NCBI GenBank assembly: GCA_963727245.1
Contig: CAVSFO010000016.1
Location: 186,001-250,000 of the forward strand
Reading direction: 5' to 3'
Length of the DNA stretch: 64,000 bases
Origin: JBKQVT01 sp963727245
GTDB taxonomy: Bacteria > Planctomycetota > Planctomycetia > Pirellulales > Thermoguttaceae
The position numbers were made by a program, and so were the translations under genes. This document shows, in pieces, positions 25,776-35,998 of the stretch; within the stretch, counting starts at the first letter, position 1; each line of letters starts with the position of its first letter. The notes under the pieces are model-generated. The model had not been told where the DNA came from and ran no database searches. It saw nothing but the letters and a program-made list of their open reading frames with translations.

Positions 25776-26102
25776 GAATCGATTTGTCGACCCGGTATGG
25801 CTGGGGTGGCGCCGGTGCCCAACAGCCTGCGCTGAAAACGCCAGTATTGGATTCAACATGCACCTATTTGCAGTCAAAAGCGTCGGCCTCCAAAAAAAGT
25901 GACGTGACGCAACATGCTTATGAATAACGGTTTAGCGTCACCGGACGATACCGTCCGGAGAGTATCCCTTGGGTCCCGCGGTCGGAACTGCCGGGCGAAA
26001 CCGCCAGTGGGAAATAACGGCGAGCGGGACGCACGGCCGCCCGGGCGGACGCAGTCCGGGGGCTTTTCCGATCCCTGGCCCCCGGCCCCTGGTCCCCGGC
26101 CC

Positions 26103-27203
26103 CTAGCCGGCCATCTCCCGATACAGCTCGACGTAGCGAGAGACCATCGTCTCGACGCTGAACTCGCTCGACGCGCGCCCACGGGCCGCTTGGCCCAGCC
26201 GCCTGGCCAGCGCGGCGTCATCCAACAGTTGATTGGTCCAGCGCAAAACCGGCGCGATGCCCAAGGGCGACCAGGAAACCCGTCTGGCCGTGTACGACCA
26301 AGTCGCGGGTGCCGGCAATGTCCGTGGCCACGACCGGGACTCCGGCCGCCATCGCTTCCAGGACCGCGTTGGACTGCCCTTCGTAGCCGCTGGTGGACCA
26401 GAGCACGTCGAAGTGCGGCATCCAATGGGCCACGTCGTTGCGATGACCGAGGAAATGGACCTTGTCCTCGATCTCGACTTGTTGGCGGAAGCGGATCAGG
26501 CGGTCGCGGTGCGGACCGTCGCCGATCACCACGAGGTGGACGTCGTCGCGGATCACCTTCAACAGGTCGGCCGCCCAGATGGCGTCTTTCACCCGCTTCT
26601 GCGGCCACAAGCGGCCGACCAGGCCGACCAGCCGGCTGTGCTCGGGCAGTCCCAATTCGGCGAGGATTTGTCCGCGGCTGGCGTCGGTCGCCGGGGCGGG
26701 GGCCACACCGTTGGGCACCACGCGGATCCGCTCCGCCGGCAGCCCGCAATCGACGTAAAAATCGCGCACGCCCGCGCTGTTGGCCACCATGCAGTCGCAA
26801 TGCCAGGCGAGGAAGCGATCCACGGACAACTCGGTCCAGCCTTTCCAGGGATCGACGCATCGCTGGGCGGCGATGACGCGGCGGACGCCGCACGCCCGGG
26901 CCGCCGCATAACCGTAGGCGTTGGCGGCGAAGAGCCAGGTGTGGACCAGGTCGGGCTTGAGCCGGGCGACGTGACGCACGAGCCGCCAGAAGGCCTGGGG
27001 ATCGGCCCGCCAGCGCTTGCCGATCACGCTGACGGGGACGCCGGCCTGGTGGAGTTCGGCCTGGCAGGGTCCGCCCCGAGTGAGCGCGCAGACGTGGACG
27101 TCGAATTGCTCCCGGGGCAGCCCCGCGGCGAGCAGGGTCATTTGCTTTTCGGCGCCGCGCGGTCGAGCGAGGGGATGATGTGGAGGATTCTCTGTCGGTG
27201 CAT
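26103..27203 (-). CDS. GT4-family glycosyltransferase (two frameshifts in this sequence)
   Basis: The frame from ATG 27203 reads MHRQRILHIIPSLDR and loses one base near 27153. It resumes as MTLLAAGLPREQFDVHVCAL with LVGLVGRLWPQKRVKDAIWA and the GT4 EX7E motif YEGQSNAVLEAMAAG. An extra base near 26270 moves the end into another frame, where NQLLDDAALARRLGQAARGR and the stop at 26103 complete a normal GT4 C-terminus. It transfers a sugar from a nucleotide donor, probably to a surface glycan or lipid; substrate unknown. It overlaps the preceding glycosyltransferase gene. Confidence 0.85.
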
Positions 27204-28348
27204 AATTGCTGAAACCATGTTACGTGCTGTTCGGCCATCCTGGCAAGAGAGAACTCGGCCTGGGCCCGTGCCCGTGCGGCGTCACCCAAGCGGGCGGCCC
27301 AGGGCGGGTCCCGGTAAAGGCGTGCGACGGCGGCCGCCAGGGCGGCGTCATCGGCCGGGACCAACAGGCCTTCCTGCTGGTCCGCCAGCAGGGAGCGATT
27401 CACGGCGGTGTCGGCGGCCACGATGGGCAGCCCGGCCGCCATGGCCTCCAGAATCGCCACGTGAGACGCTTGCGGCGACGGCGCCAGCAGGAGATCGGCG
27501 GCAGAGAGCAGTTCGTCGACCTGGTCGAAAGCCCCGGCCGCCACGACCCGGCCGGCCAGTTGCAGCCGCTCGATCTGTTGCCCGACCGCAGCCCGGTCCG
27601 TCGCGGGGCCGACCAGCCAGAGGCGGGCGCGGGACAACTGCCGGGCAATCGGCCCCCAGGCCGCCAACAGGCGGTCCAGTCCGGGGCCCGCCGCCAGGTC
27701 GCCCATGGCCACGGCCAGGAATGCGCGTTCGGGCAAGTACAGCGAGGGATGCGTTTCCGCCCACAGCGCGCGAGCGGCGGCCTGCGCCTGGGGCGTGCGG
27801 GGCGGTGGAATAGGCACGCCGTCGGCAAGGTAGACAATGCCCGCGCGGGGATAGCCGGCGGCCTGCAGTTCCCGCTGGGCGGCCCGGGTCGGCGCCACCC
27901 AGCCCGCCGCTTTCATGCACTGCCGTTTGATGGAGCGGCCGCCGGGGGCGTCGAGTTGCCAGAGGCAGTCGCCGTCACGTCCCAGAGCATCGGCCCGCAG
28001 GACCACCGGCACGCCCGGCAGGGCGCAGACCGCGGCCGCGGCTTCGTGGCGAAGCTGCGAGACGTAGATCAGGTCGAAGCGATCCGTCTGGGACCGCAGC
28101 CGGCGGGTCAACGACCGCAGGTAGAGCCAGGTGTTCCAGCGGCCCTGCGGCGGCGGCGCCAAGCGGACCACCGGCACGTCTTGAAAGAGCAATTCCGCCG
28201 GCCAGGCCGGCTGCCAGCGAGCGGTGAGGACCGTGGTGTGGATGCCGTGGGCGGGCAGTTCGGCCGCCAGGTTGGCCAGGACTTTTTCCGGCCCGCCCAG
28301 CAGCGGCCAGAAGCGCCGCGTCACGATCGCCACCCGCAGCGGCTTCAC
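27138..28348 (-). CDS. GT4-family glycosyltransferase (stop read through because of a missing base)
   Basis: Begins at GTG 28348 (VKPLRVAIVTRRFWP) with GGAGGAG ten bases upstream. The Rossmann-type acceptor domain has GGPEKVLANLAAELPAHGIH. The donor domain has GDLAAGPGLDRLLAAWGPIA and SHVAILEAMAAGLPIVAADT; the first Glu of EX7E appears to be Ser. In the given sequence the frame runs on to 25874, but restoring the single base missing near 27153 gives a TGA at 27138-27140, overlapping the next gene. It overlaps the hpt stop upstream by four bases. Confidence 0.85.
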
Positions 28349-28884
28349 CGGCCCGGCTCCTCCTTCATCTCGGACGCTTCCAACGTGGCCAGGTAGGGCA
28401 GGTTTCGGTAGCGGTCGCGGTAATCCAGGCCGTAGCCGACGACGAAGGCGTCGGGAATGTCGAAGCCGATGTAGTCCGGCTTGATCGGCACCTGGCTCTG
28501 GTCCGTCTTCCGCAGCAGCACCGCGCTGCGGACGCTGGCCGGACTGAGTTCGTCGATCTGCGGCAGCAACTCCCAAAGCGTTTGGCCGGTGTGGAAGATG
28601 TCGTCGACCAAGAGCACGTCGCGGCCGCGGACGCCGCCGGAGAGCAAATCCATGTCGATGACCAACGGCCCGGGGCGCGTGCCGCCGTCATGCTGGCGGC
28701 GGGCCGGGATCAGCTCGACGCGGAGCGGGTTGTCCAGCCGCCGGATCAGGTCGGTCATGAACATCACGCTGCCGATCAGCACGCCGACGATCGTCAGCGG
28801 CCGCTGCTGGTAATGCTGGCGGATCTCACCGGCCAGGCGATCGATGCCCTGGCGGAGCTGGTCTTCCGTGAACAGAGTCTTCAT
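28345..28884 (-). CDS. hpt: Hypoxanthine phosphoribosyltransferase
   Basis: It salvages hypoxanthine or guanine to IMP or GMP using PRPP. The 179-residue protein has the PRPP-binding motif DVLLVDDIFHTGQTL, the early IVGVLIGSVMFMTDLIRRL segment, and the base-binding FVVGYGLDYRDRYRNLPYL near the C-terminus. The ATG at 28884 is the first start in the coding region. It probably heads an operon with the two glycosyltransferases. Confidence 0.92.
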   Translation of the reverse strand: MKTLFTEDQLRQGIDRLAGEIRQHYQQRPLTIVGVLIGSVMFMTDLIRRLDNPLRVELIPARRQHDGGTRPGPLVIDMDLLSGGVRGRDVLLVDDIFHTGQTLWELLPQIDELSPASVRSAVLLRKTDQSQVPIKPDYIGFDIPDAFVVGYGLDYRDRYRNLPYLATLEASEMKEEPGR

Positions 28885-28979
28885 GCGGATTCTCCCAAGG
28901 TGACAAGAAACAAGGGACGGACCGCCCGTCATTGTAAACCAAAGCGGGCGAATGACCAATGGTCCATCGCGGGTAAGCG

Positions 28980-30401
28980 CTAGATTTCCGGCACCACGGC
29001 GGGGGCCCAGCCCGGCGCCACGGTCTCGGCGTGGCGCCGGTGAAGGTGGCGAAACTCCAGCAGCAAACAGGCGCCGGTCAAGACCGACGAACCGAGATCG
29101 GCTACCGGCAGCGACATCCAGACGCCGTCGAGGCCGAAAAAGTGCGGCAGGATCAAGACCGCCGGGATCAGCAGCAGCACCTGCCGGGAGAGCGTGAGAA
29201 ACATCGCCTGGGCCGGCTTGCCGACCGCCTGAAAATAGCCTGCACAGACGATCTGGAACCCCACCAAGGGCAACATCGCCGTCGAGAGGCGCATGGCATG
29301 GATCCCCAGCCCGACCAGCGACGCCAGGCTGACGCGGTCCTTGCTGAACATGCCGAACAGCCAGAGCACATAGGACGGGAAGAGCATCGTCACGGCGAAA
29401 CCGACCACGGCGATGCAGCTTGCGGCCAGCACGGCGGCTTGCAGCGTCTTCTTGACGCGATCGAACCGTTGCGCCCCGTAGTTGTAGCCGATGATGGGCT
29501 GCACGCCCTGGTTGATGCCCACCACCGGCATGAAAATCAACATCAGCACCGCATAGATGATACCCCAGACCGCGATCGCCAGGCTGCCGGCGTACTCGCC
29601 GCCGTAGCGGCGAAGCTGGTTGTTGATGACGACGTGGAGCACGGCGTTGGCGATTTGCAAGGCGAACGGGGCGGAACCGATGGCCAGCAGCGGGCCGCAA
29701 ATCGACCACTGCCAGCGCAGGTTGCCGGCGCGGAGGCGGAGCAGGCTGTTGCCGAAGAGGAAATAGGCCAGCACCCAGACGGCCGAGACGGCCTGGGCGA
29801 GCACCGTCGCCAGCGCCGCCCCTTTCATGCCCCAGTGGAAAACGAAGAGGAAGATCGGCGCCAGCATAACATTGAGCAGGACGCTGATGAGCATGGTCAG
29901 CATGGCGACCTTGGGGTTGCCCTCGCCGCGGATCATGTTGTTCAGTCCGAAAGCGACGATCTGGAAGGTCGAGCCCAGCACGATGACGCTCAAGTAGTCC
30001 CGGGCGTAGGCGAAGGTCGTCTCCGTGGTGCCGAAGCAGCGGAGCAGGGGAGTCAGCAGGACCAGGCCCAGCGTGGTCGACAACACGGCGGCGGCCAGCA
30101 GCAGGAAGGCGGCGCTGCCCAGCACTTGCTCGGCTTCGGGCTTGCGTTTTTCGCCCAGCCGGATGGAGATCAGGGCGGCGCCGCCGAAGCCCACCAACAT
30201 GCCCAACGCCATGAGGATCAGCATGAAGGGGAAGGCGACGGTCATGCCCGCCACCGCGTCGGTATTCATGGCCCAGCCGACGAAGAGCCGATCGGTGAAG
30301 AAGTACAGTGCCTGGGCCATCAGGCCGACGATGGCCGGGGCGGAGAATTTCAGCAGCAACGGGCCGATGCGTTCCTCGCCTAGCCTCTTGGATCGGTCCA
30401 T
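28980..30401 (-). CDS. MATE family multidrug/sodium antiporter
   Basis: The 473-residue protein has 12 predicted membrane helices in two MATE halves. Typical motifs are LLLKFSAPAIVGLMAQALYF with TDRLFVGW near the start, VLGSTFQIVAFGLNNMIRGE in the middle, and GINQGVQPIIGYNYGAQRFD, the conserved MepA/NorM-type segment of the second half. It should export drugs or metabolites using Na+ or H+. It stands upstream of hpt on the same strand with a 95-base gap. Confidence 0.93.
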   Translation of the reverse strand: MDRSKRLGEERIGPLLLKFSAPAIVGLMAQALYFFTDRLFVGWAMNTDAVAGMTVAFPFMLILMALGMLVGFGGAALISIRLGEKRKPEAEQVLGSAAFLLLAAAVLSTTLGLVLLTPLLRCFGTTETTFAYARDYLSVIVLGSTFQIVAFGLNNMIRGEGNPKVAMLTMLISVLLNVMLAPIFLFVFHWGMKGAALATVLAQAVSAVWVLAYFLFGNSLLRLRAGNLRWQWSICGPLLAIGSAPFALQIANAVLHVVINNQLRRYGGEYAGSLAIAVWGIIYAVLMLIFMPVVGINQGVQPIIGYNYGAQRFDRVKKTLQAAVLAASCIAVVGFAVTMLFPSYVLWLFGMFSKDRVSLASLVGLGIHAMRLSTAMLPLVGFQIVCAGYFQAVGKPAQAMFLTLSRQVLLLIPAVLILPHFFGLDGVWMSLPVADLGSSVLTGACLLLEFRHLHRRHAETVAPGWAPAVVPEI

Positions 30402-30627
30402 GCGTGCGGTCGTTTGCTTGTCTTGCGGGAGCGGGGTCTGCGGTGCCCAATCGTCGGCTTGCCCGAGGCATGGCCATCGCCTATTCTATCATATCCGGGG
30501 CGGCAGACCGAGGTCCCTCGGCCCTCCGGCAGCAGCGGCCGGCGTAGTTCCCGAGGGCGGGGGGAAAAAATCGCTTCGAGGGTGCCGGTCCCGGCGGCGC
30601 CGCGGCCGGTGGCCGAACCGAAACTGC

Positions 30628-30656
30628 TTGACCGGCGTAAATGCTTAATGTATATT
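30628..30656 (+). promoter_or_regulatory. Promoter of the marR-macAB operon
   Basis: TTGACC and TATATT are exactly 17 bases apart. CTTAAT and ATTAAG around them form an interrupted inverted repeat spanning 30643-30675, a plausible MarR operator. Transcription would start near 30663. Confidence 0.6.
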
Positions 30657-30733
30657 AACAGTACATGCTGATTAAGAAGCGATCGCTCCCGGCGGGAGCC
30701 GATCGCGCAGAGCGCCCGAGGCAGCGGAACCCT

Positions 30734-31210
30734 ATGGACCCCAACGGCATCCGGCAGCAGGCCGAGAAGATCGATGCGCTGCTGTTCGCGCTGCTGCGGC
30801 GGCTTGCCGTGGACGGCGACGACGCCGTGGCGGAGTTGCCGCTGGCGCAGTTGCGGGTCTGCGGCATCCTGCACTACGGGCCGCGGCCCATGTCCGCGCT
30901 GGGCCGCGAGTTGGACGTCTCGCTCAGCGCCATGACGCAAATCGCCGACCGCCTGGAGCGGGCGAACCTCGTCAAGCGCGTGGCCGAGGGGAACGATCGC
31001 CGCGTGCGCTGCCTGCGGTTGACGCCGCGGGGCGAAAGCATCATGCAGCGGCGCCAGGACGTTCGCGTCGAACACGCCTCGACGGCCTTGGCCAGGCTGC
31101 CTGCCAAGAAGCGGAAAGAAGTGCTCGCCGCCTTGGAATCGCTGGTCGGCGCCTGCGCGGCCGGCAAGGAAGAAGAACTCCCACCCTCTCTCGCAAAGGC
31201 GATCGTATGA
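30734..31210 (+). CDS. MarR family transcriptional regulator
   Basis: The winged helix reads LRVCGILHYGPRPMSALGRE, then LDVSLSAMTQIADRLERANL and the wing NDRRVRCLRLTPRG, followed by a C-terminal dimerisation helix. It probably represses itself and the efflux genes, released by a ligand. The frame is open from an ATG at 30665, but that lies at the predicted transcription start, so I prefer the ATG at 30734. Its stop overlaps the MacA-like start (ATGA). Confidence 0.88.
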   Translation: MDPNGIRQQAEKIDALLFALLRRLAVDGDDAVAELPLAQLRVCGILHYGPRPMSALGRELDVSLSAMTQIADRLERANLVKRVAEGNDRRVRCLRLTPRGESIMQRRQDVRVEHASTALARLPAKKRKEVLAALESLVGACAAGKEEELPPSLAKAIV

Positions 31211-32730
31211 AAACCATTGTTGGCGGCCTCCTCGTGTTGGCCATCCTGGCCTGCGGCCTCACCTATGTTGCCTTTCGCTTCGCCGCCGATCCGATCTCCC
31301 GCTTCCGCACGGAGAAGGTCGTCCGCAAAGACTTGCTCTCCACCATCAACGCCACCGGCACGCTGGAGCCGGTGCAGTCCGTCGACATCGGCGCCCAGGT
31401 CACGGGCTTGATCGCCACCTTCGGCACGGTCCCCGATCCCAACGATCCCCAGAAAAAGGTGCCGGTCGATTACGGAGCCGTGGTCCATAAAGGCGACCTG
31501 TTGGCGACCATCGACGACCGCGTCTACAAGGCCCAATACAACCAGGCGGTAGCGGCGCTGGTCCACGCCAAGGCCGATATCGGCGAGTTGGAGGCCCACC
31601 GCGACCAGGCCAAGCAGGAGTGGAAGCGGGCCCAAACCCTGCTCCCCAGCAACGCCATCGCACCGACCGATTACGACATCAACGTCGCCAATTACAAGGC
31701 CGCCGAGTCCAACCTGGCGGTGGGCAGGGCAACCGTCGATGCGTCCGAGGCCGCCGCCGACCTGGCCAAGACCAACCTCGACTACTGCACCATCCGCTCG
31801 CCGGTGGACGGCGTGATCATCGCCCGCCGCGTCGACATCGGCCAGACCGTGGTCTCCAACATGAGCGCCTCCAGCCTCTTCCTCATCGGCATGGACCCCA
31901 AGCGCATTCAGCCCTGGGCATCGGTCAACGAGGCCGACATCGGCCGCATCTACGTCGGTCAGCCCGTCACCTTCACCGTCGATGCCTATCCGAGCGAGAC
32001 CTTCCACGGCAGCGTGTTCCAAATTCGCTTGAACGCCACCATGACGCAGAACGTGGTCACGTACTCGGTGGTGGTCGACACCGACAATTCCGACGGCAAA
32101 CTGAAGCCCTACATGACGGCGACCATGCAGTTCCAGCTCGAGGACCTGCAGAACGCGCTCCAGGTGCCCAACGCCGCGCTGCGTTGGAAGCCGCGGCTAC
32201 AGCAGATCGCCCCCGACGCCCGCGCCGCCGCCAGCGCCAAAACCGGCAAAGGCCACGGCAAGGACACCACCAAGGACACCACCAAGGACACCACCAAGGA
32301 CACCACCAAGGACACCGCCAAGGACGTTGCCAAGGACAACGGGACGGACACGGGGAAGGACGCCGGCCAAGCGGGCAGCGCCCCGAGCGTCGCCACGAAC
32401 AATGGCAAGAACCACGACAAGAATGGCGGCCAGAAGACTGCCACGAGCGGCGGAACCGCGGGCTCGACCCCCGCCACGCAGGCCGCGGCCAAGTCTGCCG
32501 CCGCCCCGCCCCCCAAAGATCGCAGCGATCGCGGCCGCATCTGGGTGATAGACGGCAACTACGTGCGGCCGGTCAACGTGCGGCTGGGCCCCACCGACGG
32601 CACCAACACCGCCATCAGCGGCAAGGACGTCAAGGAGGACATGGAGGTGGTCGTCGGCGAATTGACCGCCGCCGATCAAGAGGCCGACGCCAAGAACCCG
32701 TTCGCGCCCACGATCTTCAAGAAGAAGTAG
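31207..32730 (+). CDS. macA: MacA-like periplasmic adaptor (HlyD family) with a Lys/Asp/Thr-repeat insertion
   Basis: This is the periplasmic adaptor linking a MacB-type pump to an outer-membrane duct. It has an N-terminal signal anchor, a lipoyl half (VVRKDLLSTINATGTLEPVQ), a helical hairpin (VAALVHAKADIGELEAHRDQ), the second lipoyl half (DYCTIRSPVDGVIIARRVDI) and a beta-barrel. Between the barrel and the end is a ~100-residue low-complexity insert with DTTK repeats (~352-375) and Ala/Lys-rich stretches. Typical MacA proteins are ~370-390 residues, so the 507-residue length comes from this insert. Confidence 0.9.
   Translation: MKTIVGGLLVLAILACGLTYVAFRFAADPISRFRTEKVVRKDLLSTINATGTLEPVQSVDIGAQVTGLIATFGTVPDPNDPQKKVPVDYGAVVHKGDLLATIDDRVYKAQYNQAVAALVHAKADIGELEAHRDQAKQEWKRAQTLLPSNAIAPTDYDINVANYKAAESNLAVGRATVDASEAAADLAKTNLDYCTIRSPVDGVIIARRVDIGQTVVSNMSASSLFLIGMDPKRIQPWASVNEADIGRIYVGQPVTFTVDAYPSETFHGSVFQIRLNATMTQNVVTYSVVVDTDNSDGKLKPYMTATMQFQLEDLQNALQVPNAALRWKPRLQQIAPDARAAASAKTGKGHGKDTTKDTTKDTTKDTTKDTAKDVAKDNGTDTGKDAGQAGSAPSVATNNGKNHDKNGGQKTATSGGTAGSTPATQAAAKSAAAPPPKDRSDRGRIWVIDGNYVRPVNVRLGPTDGTNTAISGKDVKEDMEVVVGELTAADQEADAKNPFAPTIFKKK
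32260..32331 (+). repeat. 12-bp tandem repeat inside the MacA-like gene
   Basis: AAGGACACCACC is repeated four times exactly, then twice with changes, encoding KDTT units. Copy number may vary between strains. Confidence 0.9.
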
Positions 32731-32732
32731 CC

Positions 32733-35050
32733 ATGGAACTCATCCGCCTGGAAAACATCACCAAGACCTACTATCTCGGTGAAGTCAACGTCCCGGTGCT
32801 CAACGGCATCACCCTGTCGATCCAGGCGGGCGAGATGGTGGCGCTGATGGGCGCCTCCGGTTCCGGCAAGACCACGCTGATGAACATCCTCGGCTGCCTG
32901 GATCGGCCCACCTCGGGAAAATTCTGGCTCGACGGCGAAGAAATGAGCCAGTTGACGCCCAACCAGCGGGCCCTGGTGCGGACCGCCAAGCTCGGCTTCG
33001 TCTTCCAGAGCTTCAACCTCCTGCCGCGGACCACGGCCCTGCAAAACGTCCTCATGCCGCTGGACTACTCGCCCACCCGCCCGCCCGCCGCCGTGCTCCG
33101 CCCCTGGGGAGACTCGCTGCTGGAGCGCGTCGGGCTGGCCGAACGCGCCGAGCACGAGCCCTCGCAGATGTCGGGCGGGCAGCAGCAACGCGTGGCCATC
33201 GCCCGCTCGCTGGTCAACCATCCCCGCCTCCTGCTGGCCGACGAGCCCACCGGCAACCTCGACTCGCACACCAGCGTGGAAATCCTGCGGATGTTCCAAC
33301 GGCTCAACGCCGAGGGAATCACCGTCATCCTGGTGACACACGACTCCAAGGTGGCCGCCTACGCCCATCGCACGATTCGCATCAGCGACGGCCTGATCGA
33401 GGGGGACAAGAGCCACGCCCCCGAGGCCGCCGAGCACGCGGACGCGACGGCGCCCCATTTCGCCTGGACTTCGACCGAGGGGCAGACGAACGGCCCGACG
33501 GACGGCGACGGCCAAGGCGTCGCCGCGCCTGCCGCCATGGTTGCCGCCGCGGCCGCCGGCGCCGGCGCGACCGCCCCGGCGGCGACCGGCGCAGTCGCCG
33601 ATGACGCCGGGCAGCCGGCGGCAATCGCCCCGCCGGCCGCCGCCTCGCCGGCGCCGCAGCCGCGGCACCAGGCCGTCGGCGCGATGCTGCCGCCGACGCT
33701 CCGCACCGCCCTGGCGCGCTGCGGCGCAACAAAATGCGCTCGGCCCTGACCGCCCTGGGCGTCATCATCGGCGTCAGCGCCGTGATCGCCATGGTCGAAA
33801 TCGGCCAAGGCTCCAAGACCATGATCCAAAAACAAATCGCCAGCATGGGGGCCGACAACCTGCTGGTCCTGCCGGGGGCCGCCGCCAGCGGCGGCGTCAG
33901 CTTCGGCGTCGGCAGCATGATGACGCTCACTCCCGAGGATGCCGACGAGATCGCCAAGCAGTGCCCCGCCGTCAGCGATTCGGCCCCCATCGTCCGCGCC
34001 CGCGCCCAAGTCCTCTTCGGCAACAGGAACTGGATTCCCAACACGCTGCAGGGAGTGACGCCGTCGTATCTCGCCGTCCGCGACTGGGAAGACTTGTCCG
34101 AGGGCGACGTCTTCACCGATCTCGACGTCCGCAATTGGAACCGCGTCTGCCTGGTGGGCGAAACCATCAAGCGGGAACTGTTCCAAGGCGAGTCTCCCGT
34201 CGGCAAGGAAATCCGCATCCAAAACGTCTCCTTCAAGGTCATCGGCGTGCTCGGCCGCAAAGGCGCCAACATGATGGGCATGGACCAGGACGACATCGTG
34301 TTGGCCCCTTGGACCACCATCAAGTACCGCGTCAGCGCCAGCGGCGTGACCACGACCAATCAGTCCAGCGCCGCCGCGTCCTCCTCCGCGACCAACAGCA
34401 CGAGCAACCTTTATCCGGCGGGCGGAACGGTGCTCTACCCCGCCTCCACCGAGACCCAGATCGCCGACACGCCCCAGCCCATCCGCTTCGTGACCGTCGA
34501 CCAGATTTACGTCAAGGCCGCCTCCGACCAGCAGATTCCCCAGGCGATCGACGAAATCACCGACCTGTTGCGCGAACGGCACCACATCCGCCCCGACCAG
34601 GACGACGATTTCAACATCCGCGACATGACCGAGTTGACCAAGACGATGTCCGCCACCTCGGGAATTATCGCCGGCTTGCTGCTGGTCGTGGCGGGAATTT
34701 CGCTGGTGGTGGGCGGCGTGGGCATCATGAACATCATGCTCGTCTCGGTCACGGAGCGGACGCGGGAAATCGGCCTCCGCATGGCCGTCGGCGCCCGCAG
34801 CTATCACATCCTGCGGCAGTTCCTCGTCGAGGCCGTGCTGCTCTGCCTGGTGGGCGGCGCCATCGGCGTCGCCTTGGGCCGGGTGGCGTCGATGGGAGTC
34901 CGATACTTCATGCACTGGCCCACCCAGATCTCGCTGCTGGCCATCCTCTTCGCGGTCCTCGTTTCCGCCGGCGTCGGCATCGTCTTCGGCTTCTATCCGG
35001 CCTGGAAGGCCTCGCGGCTCGACCCGATCGAAGCCCTGCGCTACGAGTGA
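32733..35050 (+). CDS. macB: MacB-type ABC exporter: ATPase plus FtsX-like permease (frameshift in this sequence)
   Basis: The ATPase half has Walker A GASGSGKTT, the signature MSGGQQQRVAIARSL and Walker B LLLADEPTGNLDS. An Ala/Pro-rich linker of ~90 residues follows. The permease half has the first helix RSALTALGVIIGVSAVIAMV, a periplasmic domain and three C-terminal helices ending FGFYPAWKASRLDPIEALRY. The two halves are in different frames: LRTALAR continues as RRNKMRSALTALG only if one base is added near 33717, which gives the usual fused MacB. As written, separate starts at 32733 and 33734 exist. The permease periplasmic domain contains an unusual Ser/Thr-rich insert (SSAAASSSATNSTSNLYP). 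Confidence 0.9.
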
Positions 35051-35054
35051 TGCG

Positions 35055-35816
35055 AAAACAAAGGTGTCAGGAACCGTTATTGCGGCCGAAGGGACGTTTT
35101 GGTAAAATCCCGGCATGGGACGACCGTTGCGGACGGCGACTGGCGGCGTGGTTTATCATGTGCTGAATCGGGCGAACGCCCGCATGCAGATCTTCGACAA
35201 GGCAGAAGACTACGAGGCCTTCGAGCGGATCCTTGCCGAGGCCGTGCGGCGGGCGGAGATGCGTTTGCTGGCCTACTGCGTGATGCCCAACCATTGGCAT
35301 TTGGTCGTTTGGCCGCGGGCGGATGGCGACCTTTCCCGCTTCGTCGGCTGGCTCACGTTGACCCACACGCAACGCTGGCACGCCCATCGGCATTCGGTCG
35401 GTTCGGGGCACCTCTATCAGGGGCGATTCAAATCGTTTTTGCTGGAGTCGGACGAGCACCTGTGGACGGTCTGCCGGTACGTGGAGCGAAATGCGTTGCG
35501 CGGCGGGCTGTGCGCCGGCGTCGAACAGTGGCGTTGGTCAAGCGTTTGGCGACGGCAGTTCGGGGACGCGGAACAGCAGGCTGTGTTGAGCGAGTGGCCG
35601 ATCGCCCGGCCGCGGGACTGGCTGGCAGCGTCTCAACCGCGCGGAGAGCGCAGGGGAGTTGGAGGTATTGCGTCGGTGCGCGAACCGGAGCCAGCCTTAC
35701 GGGAGCGACAGGTGGGTTGACCGTGTGACCAAGCGATTCGGCCTGGAGCCGGCGTTCCGGCCCCGCGGCCGCCCCTACAAGGAATCCCAAAACAACGGTT
35801 CCTGACACCTTTGTTT
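35055..35816 (+). mobile_element. RAYT (REP-associated tyrosine transposase) element
   Basis: The transposase gene is bounded by inverted copies of AACAAAGGTGTCAGGAACCG (left 35055-35082, right 35788-35816), with a partial extra arm at 35817-35834. A solo copy lies at 35918-35947. The element starts five bases after the macB stop. Confidence 0.85.
35115..35720 (+). CDS. REP-associated tyrosine transposase (TnpA_REP, Y1 family)
   Basis: The ~201-residue protein has the Y1/RAYT signature: YHVLNRANARMQIFDKAEDY near the start, the metal-binding pair in YCVMPNHWHLVVWP (HxH-type HWH), and the catalytic-Tyr region HLWTVCRYVERNALRGGL. RAYTs cut single-stranded hairpins and are thought to spread REP palindromes. 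Matching repeats on both sides support an autonomous or recently active unit. Confidence 0.93.
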   Translation: MGRPLRTATGGVVYHVLNRANARMQIFDKAEDYEAFERILAEAVRRAEMRLLAYCVMPNHWHLVVWPRADGDLSRFVGWLTLTHTQRWHAHRHSVGSGHLYQGRFKSFLLESDEHLWTVCRYVERNALRGGLCAGVEQWRWSSVWRRQFGDAEQQAVLSEWPIARPRDWLAASQPRGERRGVGGIASVREPEPALRERQVG

Positions 35817-35917
35817 ACTGACACCTTTGTTTACCCGTGTTGAGATCATGCCGCCGTTGCCGGGCGACTTGATGCGCGTTCGCGGCTGTCCACCGCCGAC
35901 AACTTTTGAACTTTGGG

Positions 35918-35947
35918 AAAACAAAGGTGTCAGGAACCGTTATTGGG
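35918..35947. repeat. Solo RAYT-type repeat
   Basis: AAAACAAAGGTGTCAGGAAC and the following CGTTATTGGG match the left end of the RAYT element. It lies in the gap 35721-36209, which otherwise carries only the palindrome listed next. Confidence 0.8.
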
Positions 35948-35998
35948 CGGAAAACGGAAAAGGATCCGATATTGACGAGATAGGTATGGCGAGGGGAA

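Noticed and set aside
32260..32331. Tandem repeat as a CRISPR-like or regulatory array
   Set aside because: The 12-bp units are in frame within the MacA-like gene and encode KDTT.
33359..35116. 585-codon minus-strand frame opposite macB
   Set aside because: It is an antisense shadow of a clear ABC exporter, with no recognisable domain.
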